A stretch of DNA of 64,000 bases, from NCBI RefSeq assembly GCF_001922305.1, contig NZ_CP018839.1, positions 2,604,001-2,668,000 of the forward strand. The letters run 5' to 3'. Shown piece after piece: positions 59,033 through 64,000 of this stretch; within the stretch, counting starts at the first letter, position 1, and every line of letters begins with the position of its first letter. The notes under the pieces were generated by a model. It saw nothing but the letters and a program-made list of their open reading frames with translations. It was not told the origin of the DNA and did not search any database. The translations under genes were made by a program, and so were the position numbers. The stretch comes from Thauera chlorobenzoica (GTDB taxonomy: Bacteria > Pseudomonadota > Gammaproteobacteria > Burkholderiales > Rhodocyclaceae).

Positions 59033-59863
59033 ATGCGCGACGATCATTCGACCTTTCTTTCGGCAGCCCTCGGCGCCGGCGCCGACTGCCTGATCTTTCG
59101 GGGCAATCAGTTGCTGGTGGACGCGGCCGGCGGGCCGCCGTCGGTGTGGCGCGACTATCTGGCCGCCGTCGCGCCGCTGCGCGTGATCCCGACCGGAGGC
59201 GGGCCGGGCGAGGCGTGCTTCGTCGCCGAGGTCGCCCGCGAGGCCGAAGCCCCGCGGGATCACGAGTTCCGTCACCTGAAAGGGCTGCTCGACACCTTAC
59301 CGCGCGCGCTGCGGGAGCGGGCGGTGCGCAGCCTCGAGCTCCTCGAATTCGATCGTGCCCACCAGTACTGCGGTGCCTGCGGCTCGATGACGATTCTGAA
59401 GCCGGACATGATCGCGCGCGTCTGCACCAACGACGCCTGCGCGCGCGAGCACTTCCCGCGGGTTTCGCCGGTGGTGATCATGGCGGTCGAGCGCGGACCG
59501 GAGATCCTGCTCGGGCGCTCGCCGCACTTCGCTCCCGGCCTGTACAGCACGCTGGCGGGTTTCGTCGATGCCGGCGAGTCGGCCGAAGATGCCGTCCAGC
59601 GCGAGGTCTTCGAGGAAACCGGGCTGCATGTGCGGAATTTGCGCTACGTTTCCAGCCAGCCCTGGCCTTTTCCTCATGCCCTGATGCTCGGCTACCGGGC
59701 GGAGTACGCCGGCGGAGAGATCGTCTGCGCGGTCGATGAAATCGAGGACGCGCGTTTTTTCCATGTCGACCACCTGCCCCCGGTGTTCCCGATGAAATAT
59801 GCGATGGCCAGCGTGCTGCTCGACGACTTCTGCAAGCGCCACGGCCGTCCCGGGGTTTTGTAA
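59033..59863 (+). CDS. nudC: NAD+ diphosphatase NudC (Nudix)
   Basis: NudC hydrolyses NAD(H) and removes NAD caps from RNA 5' ends. The 276-residue product has the zinc ribbon (QYCGACGSM and RVCTNDACAREHFPR) and a full Nudix box (GFVDAGESAEDAVQREVFEE, then TGL), followed by the NudC-type SQPWPFPHALMLGY. The ATG at 59033 is chosen because upstream residues are Arg-rich and not family-like. It is the first chromosomal gene after the element. Confidence 0.93.
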   Translation: MRDDHSTFLSAALGAGADCLIFRGNQLLVDAAGGPPSVWRDYLAAVAPLRVIPTGGGPGEACFVAEVAREAEAPRDHEFRHLKGLLDTLPRALRERAVRSLELLEFDRAHQYCGACGSMTILKPDMIARVCTNDACAREHFPRVSPVVIMAVERGPEILLGRSPHFAPGLYSTLAGFVDAGESAEDAVQREVFEETGLHVRNLRYVSSQPWPFPHALMLGYRAEYAGGEIVCAVDEIEDARFFHVDHLPPVFPMKYAMASVLLDDFCKRHGRPGVL

Positions 59864-59947
59864 GCGCGGAGCACGCAGGCTGCGACCCGAACCGCGCGCG
59901 CCCGAGGAGGGCGCAGTGGTGGGGCGGAAACGAGCGCTCCCGGTGAT

Positions 59948-60211
59948 TCACGAGGGATCGTGATCGCGCCGGGCGGCTCCCGCTGCGCCGATCCTTTTGT
60001 CCCGCAGCAGATCGAAGGCGATGCGCATTCCAAGCAATGCGTTGCCCAGCGCGAACACTGCCATCAGCGCCGTGGCAAGCGGCACCAGCGGATACGTGCG
60101 CAGCACCCAGGCGAGGACCGCGGACAGCAGGTTGAGGGCGATCATCAGCCAGAAACGCGGGTCACGCGGTCGGAACAGGCGGGAGAGCTTCAGTGGGGGG
60201 CGCGTGCGCAT
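59948..60211 (-). CDS. small two-helix membrane protein
   Basis: This 87-residue product begins MRTRPPLKLSRLFRPRDPRF, a basic cytoplasmic segment, followed by two membrane helices (WLMIALNLLSAVLAWVL and PLATALMAVFALGNALLG) and a basic tail (FDLLRDKRIGAAGAARR). The basic residues fit a topology with both ends in the cytoplasm. No family is recognised. Confidence 0.65.
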   Translation of the reverse strand: MRTRPPLKLSRLFRPRDPRFWLMIALNLLSAVLAWVLRTYPLVPLATALMAVFALGNALLGMRIAFDLLRDKRIGAAGAARRDHDPS

Positions 60212-60342
60212 GGCGGAAAGGATACCGGGAAGGAGGCCGGGGGAGACAGGGGGCGCAGGTCCTTGCGTGGCGGTGACGCTGCCGCCGGTCTTTTCCGTCC
60301 CGAAATCTCGCGCCGGGATAAATCAATGTTTGATGTTTATCA

Positions 60343-60364
60343 AATGAAAACAATTCGCGTTATC
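60343..60364. promoter_or_regulatory. possible Fur box before the TonB receptor
   Basis: AATGAAAACAATTCGCGTTA lies about 85 bp before the receptor gene in an AT-rich island and resembles the Fur consensus in its AATGA-AA-AATTC part. The match is partial. Confidence 0.35.
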
Positions 60365-60449
60365 TGTATTATTGCGCCAGACAATCTGATCCTGTAGGGC
60401 AAGCCAGCCGCCGCCAGCCAGCCCCGGTATTTCCTTTTCGGAGCCTTTC

Positions 60450-62513
60450 ATGGTGTTTCGCCTGCGCCCATTAGTCATCGCCATTCTCGGCCTGTCCGCT
60501 GCCCCCGCCTTTCATTCCGCCCATGCAGAAGTGCTGCTCGACTCCCAGCTGGTGACTGCCAAGGGCTATGCCGCGGATGCGCAGGACACACCGCAGGCGG
60601 TGGAAATCCTGCCTTCACCCGGTGCCAGCGGGGCGGTGGTCGGTGATCTGCTGCGCGGCCAGCCCGGCCTGGCGGTGCAGTCCGACGGCGCCTGGGGGCA
60701 GAATCCGGTACTGCGCGGGCAAAAGAAGGAGAGCGTGGTGGTGATGGTCGATGGTCTGCGGGTGAATTCGGCCCAGCCACAGGGAGCGATCGCCTCCTTC
60801 CTCGATCTCGGCCTGCTCGAGCGCGCGGAAGTCGTCAAAGGGCCGGGTTCGGTACTGTACGGCAGTGGGGCGATGGGCGGAGTGGTGAACCTGATCACCC
60901 CCGCGGCGCGCTTCAGCGCCGAAGACCGGGCGGGTGGGCGGATCGGCCTCGGCGTCGGCAGCGTCGACCGCAGCGTGGCCGGCGCGTTGCTGCTGACGCG
61001 CTCGAACCCCGATCATGCGCTGGTACTCGGCGCTGCGGGGCGCGATGTCCACGACTATCGCAGCCCGGACGGGCGCGAGCACCGTACCGGCTACGATTCC
61101 GGTTCGCTGCTGGCGAAGTACCGCCACCGCCTCGGCGACGATACCAGCGTGCGCCTGAACCTGCAGCGTCACACCGACCGCGACGTGTGGTATCCGGGCT
61201 CGGCGCGCAGCGGTGCGGGGATCCCGAAGCCGCTGGGGGTGGCGACCATCCATTCGCCCGAACAGCGCCGGGAACTCTACGAGCTCGGGGTGGATGCCGC
61301 CGTCGGCGACGGGCAGCTGTCCGCAGAGGTCTATCGGCAGGAGGTTTTCCGCCAGATCCGCGCCCATTCCTCGGTCAAGCAGCGTGACTACGTGCGCAAC
61401 GACGTCACTTTCGTCACCGACGGGGCAAAGGCGAAATACCTGTTCTCCCCTGCGGCGGACCACCTGCTGACGGTCGGTGTCGATGTCTGGAACATGCGCG
61501 GCGACCCCGAGCGCTATATCGACAACAACCCGCCCGCGTTCGACAACAACCGGCGCAACGACCCTTTCGACAAGGGGCGCATCAAATCGGCCGGGCTGTT
61601 CGTGCAGGACGAGTTCGAACTCGGGGCGACACGGCTCGTGGCCGGTGCGCGCTATGACCGTGTGCGCGGCGACGCCCGGCAGAAGGGTTCGGGGCCGGCG
61701 GCGCAGACCAGCGGGCTGGAGAGCACCGATAACAACCTGTCGTGGTCGCTGGGGGCGATCCATCCGTTGTCCGGATCGCTCAACGCCTACGCCAATGTCG
61801 GCCGCGCCTATCGTGCAGCCGACATGCGCGAGCGTTTCGAGGACTCGGCGCGCGGCGACGGCTACTACCATGTCGGCAATCCGCAGCTCGACCCCGAAGT
61901 GTCGACCAGCGTCGAGCTCGGCCTGAAGGGGCGCGAAGGCCGCTTGCGCTACCAGCTCGCCGCCTTCCATACCCGCATCGACGACTACATCGCCGGCCGG
62001 ATCACCGGGACGACGCACAGTGCGACCGGGCTTCCCCTCAAGCGCACCGAAAACCTCGACAAAGTTACCATCTACGGCCTCGAAGGCAGTGCCAGCCTGC
62101 CGCTGGCGGCGTTCGTGATCGATGGCAGCTTCACCTGGCTGCGCGGCAAGAACCATCAGGACGACGAGCCGCTGTACCAGATGCCGGCCCCTGAGCTGAC
62201 CCTGGGTATCGGCCAGCCGGCCGAGCGCGGTTTTTACTGGCATGCCCAGCTGCGCGCGGTGGCCGAGCAGGACCGGGTCGCCACCCGGTTTTCCAACGGC
62301 ACCGAAGATCGCACCGCCGGTTTCGTCACCGCGGATGCCGGATTCGGCTGGCGCTTCGGTCCGGTGGCCGCGTTCGAGGCCGCCAGTGTCGGCGTCACCC
62401 TCCGCAACCTGGCCGACAAACGCTATCACGAGCACCTGACCGATGGTGTTTCCGGCAACGAACTGGCCGCGCCCGGGCGCGGCATCGCCCTCAGTCTGAA
62501 CGGGAGCTTCTAG
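60450..62513 (+). CDS. TonB-dependent outer-membrane receptor
   Basis: This 687-residue receptor has a signal peptide (MVFRLRPLVIAILGLSAAPAFHSAHA), a plug domain (DTPQAVEILPSPGAS, then GLLERAEVVKGPGSVLYGSG and GGVVNLITP) and a C-terminal beta-barrel ending in a Phe (SLNGSF), as outer-membrane proteins do. The end motif NLADKRYHEHLTDGVSGNEL is receptor-like. It is followed after 2 bp by an ABC substrate-binding protein and a permease, so an imported ligand is shared. Iron chelate is a guess from the possible Fur box. Confidence 0.9.
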   Translation: MVFRLRPLVIAILGLSAAPAFHSAHAEVLLDSQLVTAKGYAADAQDTPQAVEILPSPGASGAVVGDLLRGQPGLAVQSDGAWGQNPVLRGQKKESVVVMVDGLRVNSAQPQGAIASFLDLGLLERAEVVKGPGSVLYGSGAMGGVVNLITPAARFSAEDRAGGRIGLGVGSVDRSVAGALLLTRSNPDHALVLGAAGRDVHDYRSPDGREHRTGYDSGSLLAKYRHRLGDDTSVRLNLQRHTDRDVWYPGSARSGAGIPKPLGVATIHSPEQRRELYELGVDAAVGDGQLSAEVYRQEVFRQIRAHSSVKQRDYVRNDVTFVTDGAKAKYLFSPAADHLLTVGVDVWNMRGDPERYIDNNPPAFDNNRRNDPFDKGRIKSAGLFVQDEFELGATRLVAGARYDRVRGDARQKGSGPAAQTSGLESTDNNLSWSLGAIHPLSGSLNAYANVGRAYRAADMRERFEDSARGDGYYHVGNPQLDPEVSTSVELGLKGREGRLRYQLAAFHTRIDDYIAGRITGTTHSATGLPLKRTENLDKVTIYGLEGSASLPLAAFVIDGSFTWLRGKNHQDDEPLYQMPAPELTLGIGQPAERGFYWHAQLRAVAEQDRVATRFSNGTEDRTAGFVTADAGFGWRFGPVAAFEAASVGVTLRNLADKRYHEHLTDGVSGNELAAPGRGIALSLNGSF

Positions 62514-62515
62514 AC

Positions 62516-63664
62516 ATGGAAACAGATCGCTGCAGCCCGCCTCCTGGCGTCTGCTTCGTCGATCGGTCCGCCGCACCCCTGGGGAAGCGCACGCACGGCG
62601 AGAACCGTGCCGCGCCGACCAGCGGGCGTGCGCGCCGGGATGCACGGTCAGTCCTTGCAGGGTGGGCGCGGGTCGCATTGCATCTCGGCGTCGTCTGCGC
62701 CTTCCTTCTCGTCACCGGCATCGCCTACGCGCAGAAGCTGCCCCGGCTCGTCCTCGCCGGCCCGTCGGCGGCAGTGTCGAACCCGCTGATCCGGATGGTC
62801 GATTCGGGGGCGCTCGCCGATGTCGCCGAAGTGGTCGAGTTCGTGCCCTGGCGCGATCCCGATCAGCTGCGGGTGATGGCCCTCGACGGCCGCGCCGACG
62901 TGCTGGCGATGCCGACCAACGTTGCCGCCAACCTCTACAACCGCGGCGCGAAACTGCAACTGCTCAATGTCTCGACCTGGGGCGTGCTGTGGCTGGTGTC
63001 GCGCGATCCGGCGCTGAAGACGCTCGCCGACCTGCGCGGCAAGGAGCTGGCGATGCCGTTCCGCGGCGACATGCCCGACATCGTGTTGCAGCTTCTGGCT
63101 GGCCAGCAGGGGATCGACGTCAAGAAGGAGCTGCGCCTGCGCTACGTCGCCAGCCCGGTCGATGCGATGCAGCTGCTGGTGATGCGCCAGGTCGATCACG
63201 CCCTGCTCGCCGAGCCGGCGGCGTCGATGGCGCTGCGCAAGACCGGCTCTTTCCCGCTCAACGTGGTCGCGCCCGAACTGCACCGCAGCATCGATCTGCA
63301 GCAGGAATGGGGGCGGGTGTTCGCGCGTGCGGCACGCATTCCGCAGGCCGGGATCGCGGTGATGGGGGCGCTGCGCGAACGCCCCGACGTGGTCGCGCGC
63401 ATCGAAGCCGAATACGCGCGCGCGCTCGCCTGGTGCCGCGAGCAGGCGGCAGCCTGCGGACAGGCGGTGGCGGCGCGCATCGACCTGCTCAGCGCCGAGG
63501 CGGTGGCCGATTCGATCGCGGTCAGCCAGACCGAGGCGGTGCCGGCCGCGGCCGCGCGTGCCGAGCTTGAATTCATGTTCGGCCACCTGCATGCGAAAAA
63601 TCCCGCGCTGATCGGTGGCAAGCTGCCCGATGACGGCTTCTACGCCGGCGCCGTGCGCCGATGA
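62516..63664 (+). CDS. ABC transporter substrate-binding protein (NMT1/SsuA-like)
   Basis: This 382-residue periplasmic binding protein has a long basic leader and an export helix (ALHLGVVCAFLLVTGIAYAQ). Then the NMT1/SsuA fold appears: LVLAGPSAAVSNPLIRMVDS, GRADVLAMPTNVAANLYNRG, and TLADLRGKELAMPFRGDMPD. A start nearer the signal helix is possible. The stop overlaps the permease start (ATGA). Ligand unknown. Confidence 0.8.
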   Translation: METDRCSPPPGVCFVDRSAAPLGKRTHGENRAAPTSGRARRDARSVLAGWARVALHLGVVCAFLLVTGIAYAQKLPRLVLAGPSAAVSNPLIRMVDSGALADVAEVVEFVPWRDPDQLRVMALDGRADVLAMPTNVAANLYNRGAKLQLLNVSTWGVLWLVSRDPALKTLADLRGKELAMPFRGDMPDIVLQLLAGQQGIDVKKELRLRYVASPVDAMQLLVMRQVDHALLAEPAASMALRKTGSFPLNVVAPELHRSIDLQQEWGRVFARAARIPQAGIAVMGALRERPDVVARIEAEYARALAWCREQAAACGQAVAARIDLLSAEAVADSIAVSQTEAVPAAAARAELEFMFGHLHAKNPALIGGKLPDDGFYAGAVRR

Positions 63665-64000
63665 GCTTGCTGCGCGCCTGGCTCGCCGGACTGCCCGCCT
63701 ATCTGTGGAGCGGCTGGGGGGCGATCGCCAGCCTGTTCCTGCTCTTTGCCGCCTGGGAGGCGGTCGGCCTCGTGTACGGCGCGCTGGTGCTGCCCGATCC
63801 GCGCGCGACCTTTTCCACCCTGTGGCAGCTGATCGACAGCGGCGCGGCCTGGCCTGAGCTGGCGGTCACCGCGCGCCGCGCGCTTACCGGCTATGCCTTG
63901 TCGGTGGTCGCCGGCAGTGCGCTGGGCCTCGCCGCCGGGCTGTCGCTGACCGCGTCGATGATGTCGCGCCCGCTCGTCACCGTGCTCATGGGGACACCGC
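63661..64000 (+). CDS. ABC transporter permease (3' end outside window)
   Basis: The first 113 residues are visible. They start MSLLRAWLAGLPAYLWSGWG, contain a first helix (AIASLFLLFAAWEAVGLVYG) and the segment LVLPDPRATFSTLWQL, then ARRALTGYALSVVAGSALGL, which matches inner-membrane permeases of the SsuC/TauC/NrtB type (BPD_transp_1). It overlaps the substrate-binding gene by four bases. The ATPase gene is presumably beyond the window. Confidence 0.82.
   Translation, partial: MSLLRAWLAGLPAYLWSGWGAIASLFLLFAAWEAVGLVYGALVLPDPRATFSTLWQLIDSGAAWPELAVTARRALTGYALSVVAGSALGLAAGLSLTASMMSRPLVTVLMGTP

Overview
The window reads as part of the chromosome of a GC-rich betaproteobacterium, most probably Rhodocyclales (Thauera/Azoarcus-like). 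The evidence is the gene order era-recO-pdxJ-acpS-nagZ, the GC-rich codon use and the uvrC / pgsA / tRNA Gly-Cys-Gly neighbourhood. The organism call is inference from gene content and style; no search was run.

Layout: (1) 1-19.1 kb is chromosomal core: a housekeeping operon (era to nagZ), uvrC, an MFS transporter, an alpha/beta hydrolase, a YqeY-like protein, lemA plus an M48 protease, a YhcC-type radical SAM protein, a PLP sulfhydrylase, pgi, pgsA, three tRNA genes and a phosphodiesterase. (2) 19,145-58,878 is a 39.7-kb integrative element inserted in the anticodon loop of a tRNA-Leu(UAA) gene. The two tRNA halves lie at 19,115-19,156 and 58,867-58,918 and share a 12-bp core. A tyrosine integrase sits beside the right end, and matching arm-type sites lie inside both ends. 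(3) 58.9-64 kb is chromosome again: nudC, a small membrane protein, then a TonB-dependent receptor followed by an ABC substrate-binding protein and a permease cut by the window edge.

The element's own backbone is about 20 kb. It has an AlpA-like regulator, an AEP-primase-like replication protein, a KfrA-like protein with a clear operator, a TacAT-type toxin-antitoxin pair, and a tightly overlapping operon headed by traD and a TraY/DotA homologue. Divergent from that operon is a MobQ-type TraA relaxase-helicase, with a strong oriT candidate between them. A group of unknown genes, a MazEF-type pair and a complete tRNA-Leu(UAA) follow. No coupling protein and no conjugative ATPase are present, so it looks mobilizable rather than self-transmissible. 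Its single large T4SS subunit, TraY/DotA, is the one that IncI plasmids use for entry-exclusion recognition. The carried tRNA-Leu could replace the host gene that the insertion breaks.

Nested in that element is a 19.7-kb Tn3-family transposon of the Tn4651 type (37,529-57,258). It has 38-bp terminal inverted repeats and a perfect 5-bp target duplication (TACCT), and it splits an Abi-like gene. It carries tnpA, a tnpC-like gene, a tyrosine-recombinase resolvase (TnpS-like) and a TnpT-like coiled-coil protein. Its cargo is cadR-cadA (Cd/Pb/Zn P-type ATPase) and a complete czc efflux set (czcR, czcS, czcI, czcC, czcB, czcA and small periplasmic proteins). Five czc genes contain single-base frameshifts, about ten in 7 kb. 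That is either decay of the operon or a patch of poor sequence. If intact, CadA would export divalent metal from the cytoplasm and CzcCBA would move it across the envelope, controlled by CadR and CzcRS.
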